Below, piece after piece: positions 53,411 to 61,859 of a DNA stretch of 64,000 nucleotides. Location of the stretch: assembly GCF_000758545.1 (NCBI RefSeq), contig NZ_CP009279.1:434001-498000 (forward strand), written 5' to 3'. Position 1 is the first letter of the stretch, and each line of letters begins with the position of its first letter. Below the pieces are notes generated by a model. That model had not been told where the DNA came from and made no database searches. It saw only the letters and a program-made list of their open reading frames with translations. The stretch is from Paenibacillus sp. FSL H7-0737 (GTDB lineage: Bacteria > Bacillota > Bacilli > Paenibacillales > Paenibacillaceae). Made by a program: the position numbers and the translations under genes.

Positions 53411-53612
53411 GCGTTTCTCTATATAACGAGAAATTGTTGATACATAAAATAATGCACATTATGAACCCAGACATAAAGAGATGCCGCTAGATGAAATAAT
53501 GGCGATAGACAGCGCTTACATTCATTCCTATAGTTTAAATTGCAACGCTGACCTTTCAATTGGGAGCGCTCCTGAGGGGATCAGCTAAACATCGTTGCGA
53601 GAGGAGAAGAGA

Positions 53613-54533
53613 GTGCTGCTTAACTTTAAAGAAATAAAAACCAACCTGATCAGGGACCGTTATCTTTATCTACTCCTGATACCGTTTCTGGCTTGGTATA
53701 TCATCTTTGCGTATAAGCCGATGTACGGCCTGCAAATCGCCTTTAAGGATTTCAGTGTATATAAAGGAATTGAAGCGAGTCCCTGGGTTGGATTTGAACA
53801 CTTCGAGACCTTTTTTAAAAGTCCATATTTCTGGCGGCTATTAAAAAACACAGTATTGCTCAGTTTGTATCAATTGCTGTTCGCGTTCCCTGTGCCGATT
53901 ATCCTCGCTTTGTTATTTAACGAATTGAAGAATGGGGTATTCAAAGCAACGGTGCAGACCTTCACGTATTTGCCCCATTTTATTTCGGTCGTTGTCGTAG
54001 CTGGGATTGTTACTAACTTTTTGGCTCCTAGCAACGGCATTATCAATATCCTGATCGAAATGATGGGTGGAGAAAAGCAATACTTTCTGACCAATCCCGA
54101 TTATTTCCGTACGATTTTTATCGGGTCCATGGATATTTGGAAGGAAGCGGGATTTGGTACCATCATCTATATAGCTGCATTGTCCGGTGTCAATCCGGCT
54201 TTGTATGAAGCAGCGGTTATCGATGGAGCTAATAAATGGAAGCAAATGTGGCATATCACGCTTCCCGCCATCATTCCGACGATCGCAATCATGCTTGTCA
54301 TGAAGGTGGGCTCCATGTTGGAAGTAGGCTATGAGGCGATCATTCTTCTGTATCAGCCAGCCACCTATGAGACGGCCGACGTTATTAACACCTACGTGTA
54401 CCGGTCTGGTTTACAGGATGCACGTTACGACCTGGCGACAGCGGTGGGACTGTTCAATGCCGTCGTTGGATTTATTCTAGTCGTATTTGCCAACAAGATG
54501 AGCAAGAAGTTAACAGAGACTGGATTATGGTAG
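53613..54533 (+). CDS. Carbohydrate ABC permease, LplB/YtcP-type (first)
   Basis: 306-residue permease with six helices. The N-terminal KPMYGLQIAFKDF pattern and the EAA loop (ALYEAAVIDGANKWKQMWHI) are those of the large LplB permeases of Bacillota oligosaccharide importers. I start it at GTG 53613 after AGAGGAG and not at TTG 53595, which lies upstream of that site. It forms the channel with the permease 10 bp downstream. The ATPase is not encoded; these systems usually share the multi-sugar ATPase MsmX. Confidence 0.88.
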   Translation: MLLNFKEIKTNLIRDRYLYLLLIPFLAWYIIFAYKPMYGLQIAFKDFSVYKGIEASPWVGFEHFETFFKSPYFWRLLKNTVLLSLYQLLFAFPVPIILALLFNELKNGVFKATVQTFTYLPHFISVVVVAGIVTNFLAPSNGIINILIEMMGGEKQYFLTNPDYFRTIFIGSMDIWKEAGFGTIIYIAALSGVNPALYEAAVIDGANKWKQMWHITLPAIIPTIAIMLVMKVGSMLEVGYEAIILLYQPATYETADVINTYVYRSGLQDARYDLATAVGLFNAVVGFILVVFANKMSKKLTETGLW

Positions 54534-54543
54534 GTGATGGAAG

Positions 54544-55404
54544 ATGAAAAAAACCAGAGGCGAAAAGCTGTTCTATATCTTTAACTGTGTATTTCTTGGA
54601 GTAATCGCTTTGCTTGCATTATATCCGTTTGTCTATGTCTTATCCGCATCCATCAGCTCCTCTGATGCGGTCGTTACCGGCAAGGTGATCTTGCTGCCGC
54701 GCGATATTAACTTTGACTCCTATGCAAAGGTATTATCGGAAAAGGGGATTTGGATTGCCTATTTTAACACGTTTTATTACACGATATTCGGCGTAATCGT
54801 CAATTTAATTCTCACCATTTGCGGCGCCTATGCCCTGTCCAAGAAACGGGTTATGGGGCGTACGGCCATCAGCTTCTTTATCGCGCTGACAATGTGGTTC
54901 CAACCGGGCATGATTCCGATGTATCTCAATTTCAGAGATTTGAACATGCTTGACAACAGGTTTACGATCATTATCGGTTTCGCGATTACGACCTTCTATG
55001 TCTTCCTCATGAGAACGTTCTTCCAGAGTATTCCGGAGGAACTCGAGGAAGCGGCAAAGGTTGACGGAGCAAATGATCTGACGATTTTATGGAAGGTGTA
55101 TCTGCCGCTGTCCAAAGCCTCTCTTGTAACGATCGGATTATTTTATGCGGTGCACCGCTGGAACGGCTATTTCTGGACGATGATCCTACTGAGCGACGAG
55201 AGTAAGGTACCGCTACAAGTCTTGCTAAAGAAACTCATCGTAGAAATGAACGTGAGCGACGAAATGGGGAATATGGCGGTATATTCTAAGGAAACGATCA
55301 TTTATGCAACTATTATCGTCTCCATTATACCGATTGTTGCAGCTTATCCCTTCATTCAGAAATATTTCGTCAAAGGCGCCATGATCGGTTCCGTCAAAGG
55401 CTAA
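54544..55404 (+). CDS. Carbohydrate ABC permease, YtcP-type (second)
   Basis: 286-residue permease, six helices, EAA loop (EELEEAAKVDGANDLTILWK). Matches the YtcP/LplC partner subunit. ATG 54544 begins 10 bp after the first permease gene. Gene order permease, permease, binding protein is standard for this importer class. Confidence 0.9.
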   Translation: MKKTRGEKLFYIFNCVFLGVIALLALYPFVYVLSASISSSDAVVTGKVILLPRDINFDSYAKVLSEKGIWIAYFNTFYYTIFGVIVNLILTICGAYALSKKRVMGRTAISFFIALTMWFQPGMIPMYLNFRDLNMLDNRFTIIIGFAITTFYVFLMRTFFQSIPEELEEAAKVDGANDLTILWKVYLPLSKASLVTIGLFYAVHRWNGYFWTMILLSDESKVPLQVLLKKLIVEMNVSDEMGNMAVYSKETIIYATIIVSIIPIVAAYPFIQKYFVKGAMIGSVKG

Positions 55405-55462
55405 TGGCTACTTCAATCCTTTTACTATGAAATCAAGAAACCAATATTGGGAGGTCATGAAT

Positions 55463-57085
55463 ATGGGTAACAAAAAATGGATGAAATCATCTGCAATAAT
55501 CATGATGTCAGTCGGTATGCTGCTGGCAGGCTGTAGTAACAATAACGCTCCGCAAAATAGTGGAAGTTCAGCGAATGATTCAAAAGGGTCGGATACAGAA
55601 CAACTATCCGGGAACTTGATCTCTAAAGAGCCGGTTGAACTGACGCTCCATATGCACTACTCAGATAAGTTTATATTCGACGATAACTGGCCTGTCTTCA
55701 AAGAAGCGGAAGCCATGACCAATATTAAGCTAAAGGGTACTGCATCTAAGGCCTCGACGAATAGTAAAGAACTGTTCAATACAATGATGGCTTCCGGAAA
55801 AATTCCGGATCTGGTCCATCATCAAATTAAGGAGCAGTACGACAGCCTTGGGATTGAAGGGGCCTTTCTTGAGCTAGATGACCTGATTGAAAAATATGCC
55901 CCGAACATTAAAAAGTTCTTTTCCGAACATCCAGATGCAGCTAAATATATGAAAGCCTATAACGGCAAAACGTATTTCCTTAACTTTACGCCAGATGGAC
56001 CGGCTGCAAGGGGCTGGTTTGTACGTCAGGATTGGCTGGATAAATTGGGACTAGAGCAGCCGAAAACTGTAGATGAGCTGTATGCGCTCTTGAAAGCCTT
56101 CAAAGAAAAAGATCCGAACGGTAATGGAGTAAACGATGAAATCCCATACTTCAGCCGGTCCAAGCTGGATGGAATTTACGATCTACTGATTCAGTGGGGC
56201 GTGCAGGGCGGGGCCGATGCGGCCAAACGCGGATTTTACGCGGATAACGGTGTCGTCAAGTACGGCATGTATGAGCCGGGTTATAAGACTGCCATCGAAA
56301 ATATTGCGAAGTGGTATAAGGAAGGCTTAATCGATAAAGAAATTTTCACCCGCGGAGAGAAGGCGCGTAACATTTTGCTCGGAGACAATGTCGGCGGCAT
56401 GACGCACGACTGGTTCGCCAGCACAGCTAACTTCAATGACATTCTTGCGACTGAGATTCCAGGCTTCTCTTTTGTTCCGATGACGCCTCCAGCGAACACT
56501 GAAGGCAAAGTAATCGAAGAAAGTTCCCGCAAGGGGACGCATGCAAGCGGATGGGGAATCTCGGCGACTACCAAGCATCCCGTAGAAGCGATCAAATATA
56601 TGGATTTCTGGTTTTCCGAAGAGGGCCGGAGACTGATGAACTTTGGCATCGAAGGTAAGGACTACGACCTCGTGGACGGCAAACCGAAGTTTAAAGATTC
56701 ATTATTGAAAAATAAAGAAAAGACAGTCATTCAACAGCTTCAGGAAGAGGGAGCCCAGATCGAGCTCGCCTTCCATCAAGACTACGCTTACGAAGAACAA
56801 TGGACAAACGCAACTGCGTTGAAAGGCATCAAGGAATACATTGACAATGGCTATATTATGAAGGCTTATCCGCCGATTTCTTATACAGATGATGAACGGA
56901 GCAAATTTGAGGAGTTAAATGCGGGCGTACTGACTTATGTGGAAGAAAAGCTGCAGCGTTGGGTGCTCGGCGTGGAACCAGTAAACGATGAGACATTTAG
57001 CAAGTATATTAAAGAGCTGGAAAGCTTGGGCATCAAGGATTTGCTTGCTCTGGAGCAAGGTGCATACGACCGTTACATGAAATAG
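55463..57085 (+). CDS. Oligosaccharide-binding lipoprotein (LplA-like)
   Basis: 540 residues: lipoprotein signal with LLAGC, a Ser/Asn/Gln-rich linker, and a two-lobed family 1-type binding fold with the LplA-type pattern (VELTLHMHYSDKF, DWLDKLGLEQPKTVDELY, ISATTKHPVEAIKYMDFWF). I start it at ATG 55463 after GGGAGG; ATG 55427 and 55457 are poorly placed. It feeds the two permeases upstream. Context with a uronate lyase and GH88 suggests an acidic oligosaccharide as ligand. Confidence 0.9.
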   Translation: MGNKKWMKSSAIIMMSVGMLLAGCSNNNAPQNSGSSANDSKGSDTEQLSGNLISKEPVELTLHMHYSDKFIFDDNWPVFKEAEAMTNIKLKGTASKASTNSKELFNTMMASGKIPDLVHHQIKEQYDSLGIEGAFLELDDLIEKYAPNIKKFFSEHPDAAKYMKAYNGKTYFLNFTPDGPAARGWFVRQDWLDKLGLEQPKTVDELYALLKAFKEKDPNGNGVNDEIPYFSRSKLDGIYDLLIQWGVQGGADAAKRGFYADNGVVKYGMYEPGYKTAIENIAKWYKEGLIDKEIFTRGEKARNILLGDNVGGMTHDWFASTANFNDILATEIPGFSFVPMTPPANTEGKVIEESSRKGTHASGWGISATTKHPVEAIKYMDFWFSEEGRRLMNFGIEGKDYDLVDGKPKFKDSLLKNKEKTVIQQLQEEGAQIELAFHQDYAYEEQWTNATALKGIKEYIDNGYIMKAYPPISYTDDERSKFEELNAGVLTYVEEKLQRWVLGVEPVNDETFSKYIKELESLGIKDLLALEQGAYDRYMK

Positions 57086-57164
57086 CTGGAATCGCTCCTT
57101 CCGGAGTCTTGATGATTTCGGAGGGGGCATTTCGAATTCAAAATAACATAATGGAGATGAATAA

Positions 57165-59120
57165 ATGAATCTGAAATCATTGCTGAAAGAGCCGATGACT
57201 ACGACGGAGCTGTTAGCTAACTTGCGCTCACGGCTTGAGCCGATGGACGAGAAAGCCGCCTATATCGCAGCACATATGCCTGATCACGTGCGCGAGACGA
57301 TTGCGAATGCCGAATTCGTCTATCAAGGAATGATCATGCTTCCTGGTACAGGGGGAGTCAGAGAGTTTGTCGGGAATCCGCCTAGCTGGCTAGAGCGCAG
57401 ACATAATGACAATGAATATTTATGGCAGCTGAATCGCATGACGCATTGGCAGGATTTACTGGAAGCCTACTCGCTCACCAAGGACGCGAAATACGGACTC
57501 AAGGTCATCGATGAAATGCTGGACTGGATCGAAACGGTCACTATTCCTGAGGACTTACTGGCTAAGCCGATTGGCTATTTTACGGAATGCCATCCGCTGA
57601 GGGTTTTGGAGATTGGTATCCGGGGCTACAAAATTTGGCCGCTTGTTCTGGAGCATCTAGGCCCTTCGGAGTTGTTCACGGAAGAAATTTTGGAGAAGTA
57701 TTTAACAGTCATTTACAAGCAAGTAAAAGCTTTGCGTAACGTGTCGCCTCAGTTGTGGCCTAAAGCGGATCATAACCATTATTTAATGGAATGTTTGGGC
57801 CTTCTGACGACTGCTCTTTACTTTCCCGAGCTGAATGAAGCTGAGGAATGGAAGGCTTTTGCGATCGAGGGCATCGAAAAGTGCAGCATGGCGCAACTGA
57901 CAGAGGATGGCGGTCAAATTGAAGGCTGTCCATCGTATCATAATGGCTGCATGTTCTGGTTCGGGCTGGCTGTCGTTCTGGCTAAACGTTTCGATTTTGA
58001 TTTCTCTGCGGAGTACATGGAACGGTTCAGAAAGAATTTGGATTACTCGATCTACTCGTTAAGACCAACCGGGAAATGTGTACCTGTCGGAGACTCTTTT
58101 GCAAATCCGCTTGCGGTAATGTCTGGCGTTTATGGGTATTATGCCTTGAATGATAGCTCCTGGCTAGGTCTTGCAACGAATTTGATTGATGTACACGAAG
58201 TTGTAAGGGAAGCTAGTAAGCATGTATGGAGAGCGCTCGATGTCCGCCAATTTGTGGAGGAGCTGTATTCCTTGCAGGATAGAGAGTTTGTATTGGATAA
58301 GCCCACGACATTCTGGAATCGTACGCTGGATCAAGCGATTATCCGCAGTGGCTGGGATTCGAAGGCTCTTAGTTTTTTGTTTACATGTAAAAGCCCGATT
58401 CAGAATGCCCATGCCCATATCGATCTGATGAGCTTTGATTTTACGGCACTCGGAAAAGACATGATTTGCGATCCCGGATTTTTTTGTTATCGGAATGATG
58501 AGGACCGTAAGCAGTTTAAGAGCTCGAATTATCACTCTACGCTGCTGATCGATGAGCGAGATCATTTCGAGTATATTAATTCCTTTACATTTGGGCCACA
58601 AAAGCCTGGTGGAATCTACAATGTAGAGGATAGAGGCTTCTATCAGCTCGCCAGCGCCAGCCATACAAACTATGATCCGGTTGTCCATCATCGGCATATT
58701 TCACTAGTCGATAATCGGTTCATTGTTATTGCAGATCGGGTAGAAGGACTAAATGATCGTAGCGTTCAGCGTTATTTCCATCTGGATTTTGTCGAGGTGA
58801 AAGAGAGCCTAGGCGGCGTGATTGGGACTAGCGATATTGCAAATCTGGCGATTGCGACAAGCCATACGGGGAAATTGGATCTTCTGGAGGGAAGGCTGTC
58901 CGATGAGACCGATATCTCAAGGCCTTCGACAAGGGTCCGCTTTCAGGATAGCTACAGCGGTACTATGACTTTCTTGACCGTGCTTATTCCTTTTCAAGGG
59001 GGGCAACAGCCTGCCGTTCAGATTATTGAAGAAGAGGAAGGTGTATTTAGCTTCGAGCTTGGAGATCAGTACTTGGTTTCGATAAACGAAAGAGATATGC
59101 ACATAAGCAAACGGGCTTGA
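57165..59120 (+). CDS. Heparinase II/III-family oligosaccharide lyase (intracellular)
   Basis: 651-residue protein: an alpha/alpha-toroid of about 370 residues (WPKADHNHYLMECLGLL) and a C-terminal beta-sheet domain of the heparinase II/III type, with NAHAHIDLMSFDF, ICDPGFFCY and SSNYHSTLLID near residues 412-465. Such enzymes cleave uronic-acid-containing chains by beta-elimination and leave unsaturated ends. There is no signal peptide, so it acts on imported oligosaccharides. The following GH88 enzyme is the natural next step. ATG 57165 follows ATGGAGATG. The polysaccharide (alginate, hyaluronan, heparosan or other) cannot be told. Confidence 0.85.
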   Translation: MNLKSLLKEPMTTTELLANLRSRLEPMDEKAAYIAAHMPDHVRETIANAEFVYQGMIMLPGTGGVREFVGNPPSWLERRHNDNEYLWQLNRMTHWQDLLEAYSLTKDAKYGLKVIDEMLDWIETVTIPEDLLAKPIGYFTECHPLRVLEIGIRGYKIWPLVLEHLGPSELFTEEILEKYLTVIYKQVKALRNVSPQLWPKADHNHYLMECLGLLTTALYFPELNEAEEWKAFAIEGIEKCSMAQLTEDGGQIEGCPSYHNGCMFWFGLAVVLAKRFDFDFSAEYMERFRKNLDYSIYSLRPTGKCVPVGDSFANPLAVMSGVYGYYALNDSSWLGLATNLIDVHEVVREASKHVWRALDVRQFVEELYSLQDREFVLDKPTTFWNRTLDQAIIRSGWDSKALSFLFTCKSPIQNAHAHIDLMSFDFTALGKDMICDPGFFCYRNDEDRKQFKSSNYHSTLLIDERDHFEYINSFTFGPQKPGGIYNVEDRGFYQLASASHTNYDPVVHHRHISLVDNRFIVIADRVEGLNDRSVQRYFHLDFVEVKESLGGVIGTSDIANLAIATSHTGKLDLLEGRLSDETDISRPSTRVRFQDSYSGTMTFLTVLIPFQGGQQPAVQIIEEEEGVFSFELGDQYLVSINERDMHISKRA

Positions 59121-59163
59121 AAAGGGGTGACCCTTAGAAAGTTAAAAAATAGGAGTGAGCAGA

Positions 59164-60303
59164 TTGTTGAACCTTCAGGCTGATGATCAAATTTGGGTAG
59201 ATAATGTCATAGCTAAACTAACGGACAAAATGGACGTCGTATGTGAACGATCAAGAAACAAAATTCCATACACGACAAGAAATGGCACGCACGACAATCA
59301 GATCGAAAAAGATATCAACTGGTGGACGAATGGATTTTGGGGCGGTATGATGTGGCTCATGTACCATGAAACCGGCGCTCAGAAGTACAAGGAAATCGCC
59401 AATTTTACGGAGGATGCTTTGGATGCCTGCTTCCATCAATTCTACGGTCTGCATCATGATGTCGGATTTATGTGGTTGCCTACGAGCTTGGCCAATTATA
59501 AAGTTACCGGAAATCCGGAATCTCGTAAGAGGGCAATACACGCCGCCAACTTACTTGCTGGACGATTTAATCTGGCAGGCGGATTTATCCGCGCTTGGAA
59601 CGATGATACGGCCAGCGAAGATACAAGAGGGTGGGCGATCGTGGACTGCATGATGAATCTACCGCTTCTCTATTGGGCGAGCGAAGAGACTAAAGATCCG
59701 CGATATGCGCAAATCGCAATGAGGCATGCGGACACCGCTCTAGAAGCTTTTATCAGGCCAGACGGTTCCGTGAATCATATCGTGGAGTTCGATCCGTTCC
59801 ATGGAGGCGTGGTCCGAACTTACGGCGGCCAAGGCTACGAGGATGGCTCGTCCTGGACACGTGGGCAGACCTGGGCTTTATACGGCTTTATGATCAGTTA
59901 TACGCATACGGGAAAGCCGGAGTATTTGCAGGCAGCCAAACGGGTGGCGCATTATTTTATGGCTAATATTCCGGATAACGGGGTTATTCCAATCGATTTC
60001 CGGCAACCGAAGGAGCCCGCTTACGAAGACTCCACGGCAGCGGTGATCGCAGCTTGCGGACTGATCGAGATCGCCCAAGTTGTTGGCGAGCACGAAAAGG
60101 AGGTCTACCTGAACGCCTCGCTGAAGCTCGTGAAAACAGTGGACGCTACTCGCTGCGACTGGACGACCGATTCCGATCATCTTTTAATGGGCGGTTCAGC
60201 AGCGTATCATCATAAAGACATTCATGTTTCAATCATTTATGGCGATTATTATTTTATGGAAGCTATTTTTAAGTTAAAGGGGAACGACTTGTTCTTGTGG
60301 TAG
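59164..60303 (+). CDS. GH88 unsaturated glucuronyl hydrolase
   Basis: 379-residue alpha/alpha-barrel of GH88. The two family catalytic aspartates are in HHDVGFMW (D99) and AIVDCMMNL (D161); GGQGYEDGSSWTRGQTW is the classic substrate-binding segment. It hydrates the unsaturated uronosyl end made by the lyase upstream and releases a monosaccharide that becomes a keto-acid. No signal peptide, so cytosolic. I start it at TTG 59164 after AGGAG; GTG 59155 overlaps that site. Last gene of the locus. Confidence 0.92.
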   Translation: MLNLQADDQIWVDNVIAKLTDKMDVVCERSRNKIPYTTRNGTHDNQIEKDINWWTNGFWGGMMWLMYHETGAQKYKEIANFTEDALDACFHQFYGLHHDVGFMWLPTSLANYKVTGNPESRKRAIHAANLLAGRFNLAGGFIRAWNDDTASEDTRGWAIVDCMMNLPLLYWASEETKDPRYAQIAMRHADTALEAFIRPDGSVNHIVEFDPFHGGVVRTYGGQGYEDGSSWTRGQTWALYGFMISYTHTGKPEYLQAAKRVAHYFMANIPDNGVIPIDFRQPKEPAYEDSTAAVIAACGLIEIAQVVGEHEKEVYLNASLKLVKTVDATRCDWTTDSDHLLMGGSAAYHHKDIHVSIIYGDYYFMEAIFKLKGNDLFLW

Positions 60304-60401
60304 TAAAACGATATACCAGATCAGTTAACCAGATTATTGGGAGTAATCGCCTATTTAATAAGAAGATAATACTTCATAATAATGAAAATCGTTGATAAAA
60401 A

Positions 60402-60447
60402 AAAGCCGCCTAGCCTATGTGCCAGGCGGCTATTGTATATTCGACGG
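60402..60447. repeat. 46-bp hairpin-containing direct repeat, right copy
   Basis: Matches 53365-53410 with four mismatches; core GCCGCCT/AGGCGGC hairpin is preserved. In this copy the minus strand continues into TTTTTTTT, so it could terminate transcription entering from the right. It lies 99 bp after the GH88 stop. Confidence 0.85.
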
Positions 60448-60549
60448 AGGCAAGTCTTGCCTGTGCACCATTGAGTCGTATATAGTTGGAACAGCAATGC
60501 TGAACGGCGCTAATTCTATTTTATTGTAGGATGCTAGGAGGAGAAAGGT

Positions 60550-60963
60550 ATGGGGACAACAGGAAAGCTGGATATACGTCATGAATGTCCTTCAGTGGAA
60601 CAGTATTTAGCACTGAGAAAAGAGGCTGGACTGAGTGCAATGAGCGCAGAAGGGGCTGCGATAGGGCTGCCTCGTTCTATTTTTGCAGTAACCTTGTATG
60701 AGGAAGATACCTTGGTCGGGATGGGCAGGGTGATTGGCGATGGGGGATGTTTTTTTCAGGTTACGGATATCGCAGTGAAGCCTTCTTATCAGGGTCGTGG
60801 TTTAGGAAAATTGATCATGGGGGAAATCAGGGATTTTCTTCATACTGTACCGGACAAGGCTTATGTCAGTCTAATCGCGGATGGGGAAGCCTCTAAATTG
60901 TATGCACAATATGGCTTTGAATCGGTCATGCCACGTTCTCAGGGAATGTTTTTACGTCCTTAA
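60550..60963 (+). CDS. GNAT acetyltransferase
   Basis: 137-residue N-acetyltransferase. The acetyl-CoA site is VKPSYQGRGLGKLIM (about residues 77-91) and the C-terminal KLYAQYGFE follows. The substrate is unknown. ATG 60550 follows TAGGAGGAG. It ends before a terminator at 60993. Confidence 0.88.
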   Translation: MGTTGKLDIRHECPSVEQYLALRKEAGLSAMSAEGAAIGLPRSIFAVTLYEEDTLVGMGRVIGDGGCFFQVTDIAVKPSYQGRGLGKLIMGEIRDFLHTVPDKAYVSLIADGEASKLYAQYGFESVMPRSQGMFLRP

Positions 60964-60992
60964 TGTGAGGACATGCTACTTAGTAGAGAGTG

Positions 60993-61018
60993 CCCCTTGT
61001 ATTGGTGAAGGGGTTTTT
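60993..61018 (+). terminator. Intrinsic terminator after GNAT gene
   Basis: CCCCTT (60993-60998) pairs with AAGGGG (61008-61013), followed by TTTTT. Confidence 0.8.
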
Positions 61019-61180
61019 CGTTTGGAAGTTAACGGATGCGATTTGATTTCAAATGGACCGCACGGGATAAATAATGATTAAAGGTTGTAAGGGAAAGGCT
61101 ATTGAGACGAGTATTGAAAAATATAAATAAGCAGGAAGGCCGCACGCTGGCCTTACCCGGAAAAAGTGAGGAAAAAACAG

Positions 61181-61813
61181 ATGGATGTTGTAGTATTGGG
61201 TGCATCAGGAACGATTGGAAAGGCGATAGTACAGGAGGCTTTAAAAAGAAAACATGAGGTAACAGCTGCGGTACGGACTCCAGAATCAGTAACCCTTGAA
61301 CATGAACGGCTGCACATCACGACTGTAGATGTTCTAGACCCTGCTTCAGTCGCAGCTGCAGTCCGTGGTCATGAAGAGGTAATCAGTGCATACGGTCCAG
61401 TACTCGGACAAGAGAAGGATTTGCTAACAGCGGCTAAGGCGATTGTTGAGGGGATGCAAGAAGCTGGGCTCAATCGACTGCTAGTTGTGGGTGGTGCAGG
61501 GAGTTTGAAGACTGAATCAGGAGAGCTGTTGATGGATACGGCAGATTTCCCTGCTCAGATTAGACCACTGGCAGAGGCACATGCGGAAGCTTATGAAATT
61601 TACAAAAACACAGAACTGGATTATACGTATGCCAGTCCTGCTGCGGTAGTTCATTCCGGTCGACGTACAGGTCAATTTCGCATTGGACTCGACCGTCTTG
61701 TTTTTGATGAGAATGGCGAAAGTATAATCAGTGTAGAAGATTTTGCTGTAGCTATGGTGGACGAGCTGGAGGAAGGGAATTTTAGCCGGACGAGATTTAC
61801 TGTAGCTTATTGA
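61181..61813 (+). CDS. NAD(P)H-binding protein (atypical SDR)
   Basis: 210-residue Rossmann-fold protein of the NAD(P)H-binding/NmrA-like or SDR type. GASGTIGKA at residues 7-15 is the dinucleotide-binding turn; later LLVVGGAGSL and YTYASPAAVV fit the family. It is of the kind represented by YwnB or biliverdin reductase B homologues. Exact reaction unknown. Start at ATG 61181 after GTGAGG; GTG 61166 is that site itself. Follows a weak terminator and precedes the NAD(P)HX repair gene by 46 bp. Confidence 0.85.
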   Translation: MDVVVLGASGTIGKAIVQEALKRKHEVTAAVRTPESVTLEHERLHITTVDVLDPASVAAAVRGHEEVISAYGPVLGQEKDLLTAAKAIVEGMQEAGLNRLLVVGGAGSLKTESGELLMDTADFPAQIRPLAEAHAEAYEIYKNTELDYTYASPAAVVHSGRRTGQFRIGLDRLVFDENGESIISVEDFAVAMVDELEEGNFSRTRFTVAY

Positions 61814-61859
61814 TATCAAGCTAGTTGTGGATTGAAGTGTAGCGGAAAGGGGCCAAACC

